NCBI RefSeq assembly: GCF_900636915.1
Contig: NZ_LR134327.1
Span: 992,001 to 1,056,000 of the forward strand
Source: Aggregatibacter aphrophilus ATCC 33389
Lineage (GTDB): Bacteria; Pseudomonadota; Gammaproteobacteria; Enterobacterales; Pasteurellaceae
Length of the DNA: 64,000 nucleotides
Direction of reading: 5' to 3'
The notes beneath the pieces are model-generated. The model was not told where the DNA came from. It ran no database searches and saw only the letters and a program-made list of their open reading frames with translations. The stretch's first letter is position 1. Each line of letters opens with the position of its first letter. This document shows, piece by piece, positions 27,491-35,920 of the stretch. Both the position numbers and the translations under genes were made by a program.

Positions 27491-28621
27491 ATGATAACAT
27501 TACTAAAACTGTTTTTCTTATTCGGCTTATTAATATCAACTGTCGGTTGCAATGCAACAAGTGGGGTGGCCTCTCTAGGAGTCTCTAGTGACGGACAATA
27601 TATCATTACAGCACACGGTAGAGATGAATTAGTGTTATGGGACGTTGCTAAAAAGGAGAAAAAACTGCTGGCTAAAAACGCCAACCCTTATAGTGCTTAT
27701 TTTATTCCTGACAGCCATGAATTTATGTGGCAGGACACCAATAACATAGTGCATATTCAGAACGTAAGTGGACAGGAAGTTAAACAATTCCCTCATTTTG
27801 AAACGGAAGGTCATATTATTACAGCGGATAAACGTTTTTATCTTTCCGCAGATACGTGGGGAAAATTGTATAAAGGGTATGGCGATAATTTAGTTCCTGT
27901 TTATACTGATGAACCGATTGCCCCTAGTCAACCTTATACTTTATCCATTCATGGCAATTATATTTTATCTACTTATGACACGATTACAGGTAGAAATGAT
28001 CCGCCTGCTGAAACGAATCTAACTGCTAATCCGGTCAATCCCGATATACACAAAAAAAGCAGTTATGCCGGTGTGACTTTATGGGATAAAACGACTCTGA
28101 AACCCATCGCTAGATTATGGGGAAATTCGGGGCGTACGACTGGAAGAATTAGTCCAGACGGAAAATGGGTTGTTACAGGAAGTGATAATCACGTCAAACT
28201 TATGTGGGAAATAAATAATTTGAACCGACTATACATGTTAATTGATCTTGATGGTATTTATAATGAGAAAACAGGTTACCTAGATAATAGTAATGTCCCA
28301 CCAAAACCTGAGAAATTTAAAAATAAACAAATTACTCTATCAAATACCTCAGCTGTTGCATTTGTTAGCGATAAAGACTTCATCTTATTTCCTCGTAATA
28401 ATAAAGATGAGTTAGCTTTACTTTATAAAGCTGGATCTGAGGAAATACAGGGTTATGTCGAAATCGGACGAAATCCACCTATTTCAACAGGAAATCTAAG
28501 TATTGCCTCATCACCTAAAGCACATATTTTAGTCACGGGACAAGGTGGAAAAGGCGGTATTAACGTATATCGTTATCACCCTGCAACCAAAGAATTAGAA
28601 AAAATCTGGGTGGCGGATTAA
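27491..28621 (+). CDS. Propeller-like lipoprotein, predicted orphan immunity 4
   Basis: 376 residues. In contrast to the three other long copies, the N-terminus is a lipoprotein signal: a hydrophobic core, then S-T-V-G-C with the cysteine near residue 20 as lipidation site. The mature part has the same blades (S-V-S-S-D-G-Q-Y-I-I-T-A-H, L-V-L-W-D-V, R-I-S-P-D-G-K-W-V-V-T-G-S) and ends N-V-Y-R-Y-H-P, then E-K-I-W-V-A-D. A GAGGAAAT ribosome site precedes it. There is no adjacent effector, so it fits an orphan immunity gene protecting against a foreign variant; this is inference. The EIIB-like gene follows 30 bases later with no terminator between. Confidence 0.65.
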   Translation: MITLLKLFFLFGLLISTVGCNATSGVASLGVSSDGQYIITAHGRDELVLWDVAKKEKKLLAKNANPYSAYFIPDSHEFMWQDTNNIVHIQNVSGQEVKQFPHFETEGHIITADKRFYLSADTWGKLYKGYGDNLVPVYTDEPIAPSQPYTLSIHGNYILSTYDTITGRNDPPAETNLTANPVNPDIHKKSSYAGVTLWDKTTLKPIARLWGNSGRTTGRISPDGKWVVTGSDNHVKLMWEINNLNRLYMLIDLDGIYNEKTGYLDNSNVPPKPEKFKNKQITLSNTSAVAFVSDKDFILFPRNNKDELALLYKAGSEEIQGYVEIGRNPPISTGNLSIASSPKAHILVTGQGGKGGINVYRYHPATKELEKIWVAD

Positions 28622-28651
28622 TCAATAATCTAATGCAAGGATAAAGTTACT

Positions 28652-29038
28652 ATGAAAACACTAATTCCAGACGATGAAATAAAGCGATTAATCAACATAA
28701 TTGGTGGTGAAAATAATATAAAAGGAATTAAACTTAAATTATGGAGTTTATATATTTCATTTAATGATTCTCAAAAAGTTGATATTGAAGGCGTTAAGGC
28801 TCTACCATTTGTTCTCAATATTATCGTGGGTGATAGTCAAATTGAAATTAGTTGCAAAGATAATGAACAAGATAATTATTTGTTTGATTATTTTATAAAC
28901 AATCACCAAATAAACACTCTGCAAGGTGCAACAGAAAGAATATTAAAAAAAATCCTTATTATAATAGCCATAGCTCTTTTGTTACTTTTTGTATTTCAAG
29001 CATTTCTAGAGTCATTAGTCTCAAGAATTAATAATTAA
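28652..29038 (+). CDS. Degenerate PTS EIIB-like protein with C-terminal membrane helix
   Basis: 128 residues. Residues 9-75 follow the glucose-type PTS EIIB pattern: I-I-G-G-E-N-N-I, then an 18-residue block ending S-F-N-D, then K-V-D-I-E-G-V-K-A-L and I-V-G-D-S-Q-I-E-I. In true EIIB domains the phospho-accepting cysteine of C-x-T-R-L-R would fall at residue 29; here it is Lys, and the T-R pair is W-S. Phosphotransfer is thus unlikely. A transmembrane helix (about 103-122) follows near the C-terminus. The gene follows immunity 4 directly, and a truncated copy of its start follows immunity 1. This links it to the effector/immunity cassettes rather than to sugar transport. Function unknown. Confidence 0.55.
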   Translation: MKTLIPDDEIKRLINIIGGENNIKGIKLKLWSLYISFNDSQKVDIEGVKALPFVLNIIVGDSQIEISCKDNEQDNYLFDYFINNHQINTLQGATERILKKILIIIAIALLLLFVFQAFLESLVSRINN

Positions 29039-29057
29039 ACATGATTTATACTATTAA

Positions 29058-29135
29058 AAGATGACAGTATGGTCAGAATTCCAAATGTTTTTGGATTGGA
29101 AAACAATCTGAAAATTGACCGCACTTTTTCATCCT
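29058..29135 (+). terminator. Degenerate uptake-signal hairpin
   Basis: The right arm is an intact ACCGCACTT with T run (near 29118-29132). The left arm (AGTATGGTCAGAATT) is a mutated uptake signal. It is probably a weak or decayed terminator. Confidence 0.45.
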
Positions 29136-29188
29136 TTAGGCAGTACTAAATCTTAATAAATCACTATCAACACAAAGGAAAAAAAATT

Positions 29189-29896
29189 ATGAAATTTTAC
29201 CGATTTATAACCACATTACTTACCGTAGCAACCCTAAGTGGATGCGCAACAGCTATGTTTTGGCATGGAAATAATCCAAATGAATCTAAAGAGGTACAAC
29301 AAACAGTCGCTAAAGATAAAATCTATTCATTTGCTGTAGTGAATAAAAATAATAGCCAGCTTCCGGAAGGTAGCTTAGTGATGATTGGAGAAAAATATTG
29401 GTTTGTAATCAACCCTAATGACTCAGCTCAATTAATCAATATTTTAAATATTAAGTTAGATAAACCATTTCAGATAACAGAAATGGCGAACCCTTCAGAA
29501 AACACTCATAACAAAGCATTGCCCGTTACACTCACTTCTCTTGATAGTCCTGATTTTAAATCAAGTTTATGTTTGCGCTATGATTCCTCTAATGAGGAAG
29601 AAATTACTAAGTTAAAAAAGCTTGAATTCGAAGCCAATGATATAAATAACAAAAATGCTTATACCCGTTGCGTTAATGCGAGCGGAAAATATTATAGTAC
29701 ACCACAAAAAATAGTGTCAGATTATCAATTTAAACAACCTATACCCGTCAATATTTATTATATTACGACTAAAAAAGGCCTTAACGTAGCTAAAGTAGCC
29801 GGTAATATTTTATTAACGCCTTTCACATTAGCATTTGATGCAGCAGGAGGAATATTTCTATTACCCATTTATTTCAATATGGAAAATTGGAATTAA
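29189..29896 (+). CDS. Hypothetical lipoprotein at the end of the cassette region
   Basis: 235 residues; I do not recognise a family. The signal peptide ends T-L-S-G-C, giving a lipidated Cys near residue 19. The mature part is polar, rich in N and K, with two cysteines around residues 130-160. A hydrophobic segment (about 205-230, containing L-T-P-F-T-L-A-F-D-A-A-G-G) lies near the C-terminus. AAGGA precedes the start. It ends at an uptake-signal terminator shared with sdaA. Being a periplasm- or outer-membrane-facing lipoprotein beside orphan immunity genes, it could be another protective protein, but nothing in the sequence shows that. Confidence 0.6.
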   Translation: MKFYRFITTLLTVATLSGCATAMFWHGNNPNESKEVQQTVAKDKIYSFAVVNKNNSQLPEGSLVMIGEKYWFVINPNDSAQLINILNIKLDKPFQITEMANPSENTHNKALPVTLTSLDSPDFKSSLCLRYDSSNEEEITKLKKLEFEANDINNKNAYTRCVNASGKYYSTPQKIVSDYQFKQPIPVNIYYITTKKGLNVAKVAGNILLTPFTLAFDAAGGIFLLPIYFNMENWN

Positions 29897-29910
29897 TAAG
29901 TTAGAAATAG

Positions 29911-29954
29911 AAAAATGCGGTCAAAATTCTTCGTGTTTTTTGACCGCACTTTTT
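29911..29954. terminator. Bidirectional uptake-signal terminator
   Basis: AAAAATGCGGTCAAAA (29911-29926) pairs with TTTTTTGACCGCACTTTTT. The left arm has one changed base in the uptake signal. It separates the cassette region from the convergent sdaA. Confidence 0.85.
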
Positions 29955-29965
29955 ACTGTTACTTC

Positions 29966-31330
29966 TTATGAACACACCACCTTAATCGCTAAACCGCCTT
30001 GGGAGGTTTCGCGGTATTTGGCGTTCATGTCCTTACCCGTTTCGTACATGGTTTCGATAACTTTATCAAGGGTCACGCGCGGAGTGGTAGTACGACGTAA
30101 GGCCATGCGGCTGGCGTTAATGGCTTTAACTGAGGCAATAGCGTTACGTTCGATACAAGGCACTTGAACTTGCCCTCCTACCGGGTCACAGGTGAGACCA
30201 AGGTTATGCTCCATGGCAATCTCTGCGGCGATACACACTTGTTCCGGGCTTCCTCCAAGAATTTCTGATAAACCGGCTGCCGCCATGGAGCAAGCTACAC
30301 CGACTTCGCCCTGACATCCCACTTCCGCACCGGAAATGGAAGCGTTCATTTTATATAAAGACCCGATCATGCCGCAGGTTAATAAATAACGTTCAACAAT
30401 TTCGTTAGTCAATGGACCGACAAACTTTTCGTAATAAGCCAACACTGCCGGAACAATGCCACAGGCTCCATTCGTCGGCGCAGTGACCACTCGTCCGCCA
30501 GCTGCATTTTCTTCATTCACCGCTAAGGCAAACATATTAACCCAGTCGATAACCCGCATCGGATCGTTAGATAACTCGTTGTTCGCTTTTAGCATTCGAT
30601 ATAAGGTAGCGGCACGTCGGGCGACTTTCAATGGCCCCGGCAACACCCCTTCCGTATGCAAACCATGATTAATACAATCTTTCATGGTTTTCCATACTTG
30701 ATGTAAATGCGCTTCCAATTCTGCTTTACTGTGTAAAGCCAGTTCATTTTTCATCATCAAACTGGACAAGGAAAGCCCGCTTTCTTGACAATGACGCAAA
30801 ATATCCGCCGCGTGCTCATAAGGATAAGGCACTTCGATTTTATTTTCTTCTTGTTGGTTGAAATGCGCTTCATCAACAATAAAACCGCCGCCAATGGAAT
30901 AGTACGTTTGCTTGTACAATACTTCTTTGTCGTCCAATGCGGTAATACTCATCCCGTTTTCATGTAATGGCAAGAAAGTTTGATGGAAAATCATATCTGT
31001 TGCCGGATCAAACTTGGCAACATGTTTCCCTTCGGCCAGCGCCAATTTGGCAGTTTCATTTACATTGGCAATAAACCCTGGAATGCCTTCAATATCAACG
31101 TTATGTGGTAAGTAACCGGCTAAACCCATGATAATCGCAATATCGGTACCGTGACCGTGACCGGTCATGGATAATGAACCGTAAACATCCACATGAATTT
31201 GAGTGACTTTTTCCAGTAGCTCACGTTCAATTAAATCATCAATAAATTGTTTGCCGGCTTTCATCGGCCCAACGGTATGCGAACTGGATGGACCGATACC
31301 GATTTTAAACATATCAAAAACGCTAATCAT
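29966..31330 (-). CDS. sdaA: L-serine ammonia-lyase, iron-sulfur type
   Basis: The enzyme deaminates L-serine to pyruvate in the cytoplasm, using an oxygen-sensitive [4Fe-4S] cluster. The 454 residues equal E. coli SdaA. The N-terminal beta domain begins I-S-V-F-D-M-F-K-I-G-I-G-P-S-S-S-H-T. The alpha-domain motifs G-A-E-V-G-C-Q-G-E-V-G-V and L-T-C-D-P-V-G-G-x-V-Q-V-P-C carry cluster cysteines. It follows sdaC, the serine importer, with 88 bases between that contain a hairpin. Serine use as carbon and energy source is typical for this family of bacteria. Confidence 0.97.
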   Translation of the reverse strand: MISVFDMFKIGIGPSSSHTVGPMKAGKQFIDDLIERELLEKVTQIHVDVYGSLSMTGHGHGTDIAIIMGLAGYLPHNVDIEGIPGFIANVNETAKLALAEGKHVAKFDPATDMIFHQTFLPLHENGMSITALDDKEVLYKQTYYSIGGGFIVDEAHFNQQEENKIEVPYPYEHAADILRHCQESGLSLSSLMMKNELALHSKAELEAHLHQVWKTMKDCINHGLHTEGVLPGPLKVARRAATLYRMLKANNELSNDPMRVIDWVNMFALAVNEENAAGGRVVTAPTNGACGIVPAVLAYYEKFVGPLTNEIVERYLLTCGMIGSLYKMNASISGAEVGCQGEVGVACSMAAAGLSEILGGSPEQVCIAAEIAMEHNLGLTCDPVGGQVQVPCIERNAIASVKAINASRMALRRTTTPRVTLDKVIETMYETGKDMNAKYRETSQGGLAIKVVCS

Positions 31331-31345
31331 ATTTTACTCACTACC

Positions 31346-31374
31346 GTGCCTTACGCCTCAAAGGCATAAGGCAC
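31346..31374 (-). other. Hairpin between sdaC and sdaA
   Basis: A near-perfect inverted repeat of about 13 bp (GTGCCTTA-GCCT with AGGC-TAAGGCAC) sits 16 bases before the sdaA start and has no T tail. It could stabilise or partly attenuate the transcript entering sdaA. Confidence 0.5.
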
Positions 31375-31418
31375 ATTCGTTAGAATCAGGACAAAGGAAG
31401 CGCATTCTACGCTTATTT

Positions 31419-32657
31419 TTAAAATAATCCATAGACCACAGCAGAAATTGCAATGGAGCCCATTACCACGACAAAAATATTACTTAATTTGCCTTTATAA
31501 CGACGCATAGCAGGAACGTTATGAATAGCATACATTGGCATGATAAATAGGATCATCGCAATGATTGGACCGCCAAGGGATTCAATCAAACCTAAAATAC
31601 TTGGATTGATGACGGCCACCGCCCAAAGGGTTAATAAGAAGAAAAGTGCGGTGCCATAATTTAATTTTTTACGGTTAATGGTTTTGTTATCCGTCATTTT
31701 TAAATATAACCCTTCCAAACCTTCACGAGCACCTAAATAGTGACCGAAGAATGAACTGGTAATCGCCAAAAATGCTACCAACGGACCGAAGTAAGAAATG
31801 TACGGATTGTCAAATTTATTGGCAAGATAAGACAAGATACTGATATTTTGCGCTTTTGCTTCTGCAAGCTCCGCCGGTGTTAAGGTCAACACACAACTGA
31901 ACACGAACAACATAACAAACAACAACAGAATCGTAGCGGTACCTTTTAAGGTCTTACTCGCATGTTTTTCTGCTAATTCAGGATCTTTATATTCCCGTTG
32001 TTGGGATAATGAAAAAGCGGAAATCGCCGGAGAGTGGTTAAATGAAAACACCAATACCGGAATCGTCAGCCATAATGTAACAATAAAGCCTTTCGCCGTT
32101 GGCGCTTCTTGCAATACTGACATATTCCAATGTGGAATTAAATAAATGGAAAGTACAAATAAAATCAACACTAATGGATAAACCAATAATTCAGTGATTT
32201 TCAACATGACTTTCTCATTCATCAACATAATGGAAATTAATGTGGCAATCAGCACAAATGATAGCAACACCCGGTTCGGTGACGGCATACCTAATTGGTG
32301 TACGATAAACGAATCTACAGTGTTAGTAATACCGTTGCCATAAATTAATAAAATCGGGAAAATCGCAAAGAAATACAATAAAGTGATTAATTTACCGGCA
32401 GTTTTACCAAAATGCTCTTCTACTACTTCGGTAATATCACTACCCGGTTTAGCGGAAGATAGGACAAAGCGAGAAAGCCCACGGTGCGCTAAATAAGTCA
32501 TCGGTCCCACTAAAAACGCCATCACAACTAATGGCCAAAATCCTCCCATCCCGGCATTAATCGGCAAAAATAACACACCGGCACCGACTGCAGTTCCAAA
32601 CAGATTTAACATCCAAACAATATCAAATTTACGCCACTTATTATTTTGATTAGACAT
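31419..32657 (-). CDS. sdaC: Serine:proton symporter
   Basis: An inner-membrane HAAAP-family transporter importing serine. The 412 residues form about 11 helices. The start is [20 protein letters not shown], with the first helix motif [12 protein letters not shown]. It also has the R-R-Y-K-G-K segment near the C-terminus, typical of SdaC/YhaO proteins. The start follows GGAG. It lies directly upstream of sdaA in the same direction, so uptake and deamination are likely co-expressed. Two CRP-like sites precede it. Confidence 0.95.
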   Translation of the reverse strand: MSNQNNKWRKFDIVWMLNLFGTAVGAGVLFLPINAGMGGFWPLVVMAFLVGPMTYLAHRGLSRFVLSSAKPGSDITEVVEEHFGKTAGKLITLLYFFAIFPILLIYGNGITNTVDSFIVHQLGMPSPNRVLLSFVLIATLISIMLMNEKVMLKITELLVYPLVLILFVLSIYLIPHWNMSVLQEAPTAKGFIVTLWLTIPVLVFSFNHSPAISAFSLSQQREYKDPELAEKHASKTLKGTATILLLFVMLFVFSCVLTLTPAELAEAKAQNISILSYLANKFDNPYISYFGPLVAFLAITSSFFGHYLGAREGLEGLYLKMTDNKTINRKKLNYGTALFFLLTLWAVAVINPSILGLIESLGGPIIAMILFIMPMYAIHNVPAMRRYKGKLSNIFVVVMGSIAISAVVYGLF

Positions 32658-32744
32658 GTTGTCTCCTTTTATAAAAAAGTCATATTTATTCCGCGCGCAT
32701 AGTAAATGCGTTATAAAAGGCTTTCAAAGAGAATTTTGTAGATT

Positions 32745-32792
32745 TGTGATCGATGTACAACTTTTTCCTTGATAAATGTGATTTTTGTAACA
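32745..32792 (-). promoter_or_regulatory. Two candidate CRP sites upstream of sdaC
   Basis: TGTGA-N6-TACAA at 32745-32760 and TGTGA-N6-TAACA at 32777-32792, 88 to 135 bases before the sdaC start. Each has one perfect half site. E. coli sdaCB is CRP-activated. These were found by eye only. Confidence 0.35.
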
Positions 32793-32817
32793 AGTTTTTA
32801 ATATAGTTTGTTAATAT

Positions 32818-33318
32818 TTACACGACCAAGTTGAGCTGGGTTTTACATTTGCGACAAAAATACACCGCGCCTTCATGCTGTATTTTATTGTGCCGACGAA
32901 TACTTAATTGGTGGGTTTGGCAGGCACAACGGTAAGTAAAGGTTTTACCTTGTACCGAGGAAAGATCGAATTGATGACAGGTATCGGCGGGCAAATGAAA
33001 GATCTCTTTCATAACAAATTGCCACTCTCTGCCGTGTGGTTGAACATGACCAAACTGTTGATAAACAATAATATGAGCCAGTTCGTGTAAGGATACCTGA
33101 TGAATAAACTCTTCGCTATTTTCCAACATTAAAGTGCGGTTAAAACTGATAACGTTTCTTTGTAAATAGGCAACGCCAGCCTTAATGCCTTTTAACTCGT
33201 AATTAATTTGTGGAAGATTAAAGGAGTGTTTGAAGTGTTCTTCTGCCAGTTGCAAGCCGTAATGAATGCGACGGAGAAGCTGCATTTTTACAATGCGAAA
33301 ATTATTTTCTGTTTGCAT
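32818..33318 (-). CDS. sprT: SprT-family zinc metalloprotease-like protein
   Basis: A SprT-like cytoplasmic protein; the bacterial role is poorly known, and eukaryotic SPRTN relatives cleave DNA-protein crosslinks. The 166 residues have the zinc-binding H-E-L-A-H motif near residue 75 with a later H in H-G-R-E-W, and a C-terminal zinc ribbon (C-A-C with C-R-K-C). The start at 33318 gives the same distance to the conserved L-L-R-R-I as in E. coli, but it abuts the uptake-signal hairpin and has no ribosome site. A TTG at 33330 or an internal ATG at 33285 are alternatives. Confidence 0.88.
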   Translation of the reverse strand: MQTENNFRIVKMQLLRRIHYGLQLAEEHFKHSFNLPQINYELKGIKAGVAYLQRNVISFNRTLMLENSEEFIHQVSLHELAHIIVYQQFGHVQPHGREWQFVMKEIFHLPADTCHQFDLSSVQGKTFTYRCACQTHQLSIRRHNKIQHEGAVYFCRKCKTQLNLVV

Positions 33319-33357
33319 AAGTGCGGTCAAAAAACGCTTTATTTTTTAACCGCACTT
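33319..33357 (-). terminator. Inverted uptake-signal pair between metK and sprT
   Basis: AAGTGCGGTCAAAAAA (33319-33334) pairs with TTTTTTAACCGCACTT (33342-33357). It probably terminates metK, yet it ends directly at the presumed sprT start, so sprT translation may depend on read-through. Confidence 0.65.
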
Positions 33358-33382
33358 TATCACAAATTGATGATTTAAAGAA

Positions 33383-34537
33383 TTATTTTAATCCCGCTGC
33401 AGCGCGTAACTCTGCTGCACGATCAATTTTTTCCCAAGGGAATTGTTCACGACCGAAGTGACCGTAGGCGGCGGTTTGACGATAAATCGGTTGGATTAAA
33501 TCTAACATTTTAATTAACCCGTACGGACGTAAATCAAAGAATTCACGTACCAAGTTTACCAACAATTCATTCGCCACTTTGCCTGTACCGAAGGTTTCAA
33601 TCATGATAGATGTCGGTTCGGCAACACCGATAGCGTAAGAAAGCTGGATTTCGCAACGATCTGCAAGGCCGGCGGCAACAATATTTTTCGCCACATAACG
33701 GGCTGCATAAGCGGCAGAACGGTCAACTTTAGACGGATCTTTACCGGAGAACGCACCGCCTCCGTGACGTGCCGCACCGCCGTAAGTATCCACGATAATT
33801 TTACGACCGGTTAAACCGCAGTCCCCCATAGGGCCACCGATAACGAAACGACCGGTTGGGTTAATGAAGTATTTCGTGTCTTTAGACAACCATTGCGCCG
33901 GCAATACCGGCTTGATGATTTCTTCCATCACGCCTTCATGCAAATCTTTTTGGCTAATGCTTTCAGCATGTTGGGTGGAAAGCACCACGGCATCAATGCC
34001 GATGATCTTGTTGTCTTCATATTTAAAGGTAAGCTGGCTTTTCGCGTCAGGGCGTAACCAATCTAGTTTTCCGCTTTTACGTACCTGCGCTTGGCGTTCC
34101 ATTAAACGATGCGCGTAAGTGATGGCTGCCGGCATAAATACTTCAGTTTCATTGGTAGCATAACCGAACATAATGCCTTGGTCGCCCGCGCCTTGATCGA
34201 GCGGATTTTCACGATCCACGCCTTGATTGATGTCGGAAGATTGTTTACCGATGGCGTTTAACACCGCACAAGAACGACCATCAAAGCCCATTTCGGAACT
34301 GGTATAGCCGATTTCGCAAATCACTTCACGTGCTAAATTTTCAATATCCACCCATGCAGATGTGGTAATTTCACCGCCTACTAATGCCATCCCCGTTTTC
34401 ACATAGGTTTCGCAAGCAACGCGGGCTTTAGGGTCTTGTTTGATGATTTCATCTAACACCGCATCGGAAATTTGATCGGCGATTTTGTCCGGATGCCCTT
34501 CAGAAACGGACTCGGACGTAAATAAATACTGGCTCAT
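33383..34537 (-). CDS. metK: S-adenosylmethionine synthetase
   Basis: The enzyme makes AdoMet from methionine and ATP; it is essential and cytoplasmic. The 384 residues match E. coli MetK. Motifs are [14 protein letters not shown] at 8-21, the methionine/phosphate loop [11 protein letters not shown] near 115-125 and [15 protein letters not shown] near 258-272. Product AdoMet feeds the radical-SAM and methyltransferase enzymes found in this window (RlmN, HemW). A candidate MetJ operator lies upstream. Confidence 0.98.
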   Translation of the reverse strand: MSQYLFTSESVSEGHPDKIADQISDAVLDEIIKQDPKARVACETYVKTGMALVGGEITTSAWVDIENLAREVICEIGYTSSEMGFDGRSCAVLNAIGKQSSDINQGVDRENPLDQGAGDQGIMFGYATNETEVFMPAAITYAHRLMERQAQVRKSGKLDWLRPDAKSQLTFKYEDNKIIGIDAVVLSTQHAESISQKDLHEGVMEEIIKPVLPAQWLSKDTKYFINPTGRFVIGGPMGDCGLTGRKIIVDTYGGAARHGGGAFSGKDPSKVDRSAAYAARYVAKNIVAAGLADRCEIQLSYAIGVAEPTSIMIETFGTGKVANELLVNLVREFFDLRPYGLIKMLDLIQPIYRQTAAYGHFGREQFPWEKIDRAAELRAAAGLK

Positions 34538-34592
34538 GTTATTCTCCGGAATAATTTTAATACAGAGTAAATGTAAGGATATTTGGAAGTAT

Positions 34593-34608
34593 TTCCATCT
34601 AGACGGCT
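34593..34608 (-). promoter_or_regulatory. Candidate MetJ operator upstream of metK
   Basis: The octamer AGACGGCT at 34601-34608 matches the met box AGACGTCT at 7 of 8. The adjoining octamer TTCCATCT matches at 4 of 8. MetJ binds tandem met boxes. The pair is 56-71 bases before the metK start. Confidence 0.35.
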
Positions 34609-34687
34609 AATCATACGCTTTTAGCCCTAAAATGCAAGTTACTAAGACGGGGAATTTTGTCAGTTTGGTGTAAATAACGAAATGAAT

Positions 34688-34720
34688 AAAAAAGAAAAGC
34701 CCTCAATAAACATTGAGGGC
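34688..34720 (-). terminator. Terminator after rpsO
   Basis: On the minus strand GCCCTCAAT and ATTGAGGGC form a 9-bp stem (34712-34720 with 34699-34707), followed by TTTTCTTTTTT. Confidence 0.9.
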
Positions 34721-34753
34721 CGACTTCTTCACAAAAACCTAAAAGGAAAAAGA

Positions 34754-35023
34754 TTAGCGACGTAAACCTAAACGAGCGATTAAGCTGCTGTAAAGTTCAA
34801 GATTAGTACGTTTTAAGTAATCTAAAAGTTTACGACGACGGGAAACCATGCGTAATAAACCGCGACGACCATGGTGGTCTTTTTTGTGCTCTGCAAAGTG
34901 AGCTTGTAAATGGTTAATTTGTGCAGTCAATAAAGCAATTTGCACTTCGGAAGAACCGGTATCTTTACCATCACGACCATATTCAGCAACAATTTTTGCT
35001 TTTTGTTCAGTACTTAGAGACAT
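34754..35023 (-). CDS. rpsO: 30S ribosomal protein S15
   Basis: S15 binds the central domain of 16S rRNA early in small-subunit assembly. The 89 residues ([11 protein letters not shown]) match E. coli, with the conserved D-H-H-G-R-R-G-L-L and [14 protein letters not shown]-binding segments. A strong AGGAG-like site precedes the ATG. It is flanked by its own terminator and appears monocistronic here; the usual neighbour pnp is not downstream. Confidence 0.98.
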   Translation of the reverse strand: MSLSTEQKAKIVAEYGRDGKDTGSSEVQIALLTAQINHLQAHFAEHKKDHHGRRGLLRMVSRRRKLLDYLKRTNLELYSSLIARLGLRR

Positions 35024-35119
35024 AATAACTCCTAATATGAAGTGGTTAATGATACATCGTTAGCCGATCTCTAATTCAGCGACGACAATTAAGGAGTGCA
35101 GATTCTAGCCCTTGTGAGA

Positions 35120-35869
35120 CTAAAAAGCAATGAATTTATCCCTTAACAACGCATTTAATTGCGCGGCAAATACCATTGGATTTTCTTGATGCGCATTATG
35201 ACCTGCATTGGGAATAACGCTTAGGTTGAGCTGATTATCCAACGCCATTTGTTTGAACTTATGATCCCGTTCACCGCAGAAATAATAAATCGGATAAGGG
35301 CTATTTTTGACGTAAGGACGTAAATCCGGTTGCTTGGCAAGGGAGGTAGCCAATAACATTTGAGCGATATTATCGCCACAGTTAGTTTGACGTTTTTCGA
35401 TTAATGCCTTGCGTTGGCCTTCCGTTAAATGGGCGAACACCGCTTGTTGATACCAGTCATTCAGTACGGATTCTGCCTTTTCATGACTAAAACGTTGCGC
35501 CCAAAATACATCATTTTTCCACCGCACTTCTTTTTCTGTTTCATTGATTAAACCAAGATTGCCGCCTTCAATGATCAAGCCTTGCAGATTGTATTTCTCT
35601 TGTTGGCTGTAAAGGGCGTAATACAGGGCAATCCGTCCTCCAAGGGAGTAACCAATTAAAAAATAAGGTTGATTTTCCACCGCACTTTGAATTTGTTTTG
35701 CCACATAAGCGCAGGTTTCATCGAAATCCTGCACCGGGTAATTTTTTGCGCTGCCGTGCCAGGGTAAATCCAAGGCGACACAATGAAAGTGCGGTAGATT
35801 TTCCGAGAGTTTTTGCCAATCGGCTTGAGTGCCTAATAGACCGTGTAAAAAGACGAGTGTGGGTTTCAT
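35120..35869 (-). CDS. menH: SHCHC synthase (menaquinone pathway)
   Basis: MenH removes pyruvate from SEPHCHC to give SHCHC in menaquinone synthesis. The 249-residue alpha/beta-hydrolase has F-L-H-G-L-L-G-T near the start, the nucleophile elbow G-Y-S-L-G-G-R near residue 85, and the histidine in N-A-G-H-N-A-H near 225. It lies 51 bases after menD, its pathway predecessor, and ends the menF-menD-menH series. Alternatives within the hydrolase superfamily are unlikely given the context. Confidence 0.9.
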   Translation of the reverse strand: MKPTLVFLHGLLGTQADWQKLSENLPHFHCVALDLPWHGSAKNYPVQDFDETCAYVAKQIQSAVENQPYFLIGYSLGGRIALYYALYSQQEKYNLQGLIIEGGNLGLINETEKEVRWKNDVFWAQRFSHEKAESVLNDWYQQAVFAHLTEGQRKALIEKRQTNCGDNIAQMLLATSLAKQPDLRPYVKNSPYPIYYFCGERDHKFKQMALDNQLNLSVIPNAGHNAHQENPMVFAAQLNALLRDKFIAF

Positions 35870-35920
35870 AGCATTAAAAAAGCAAACTATCGTGAAATAA
35901 TTTGCTTTTGATATTTCGGT

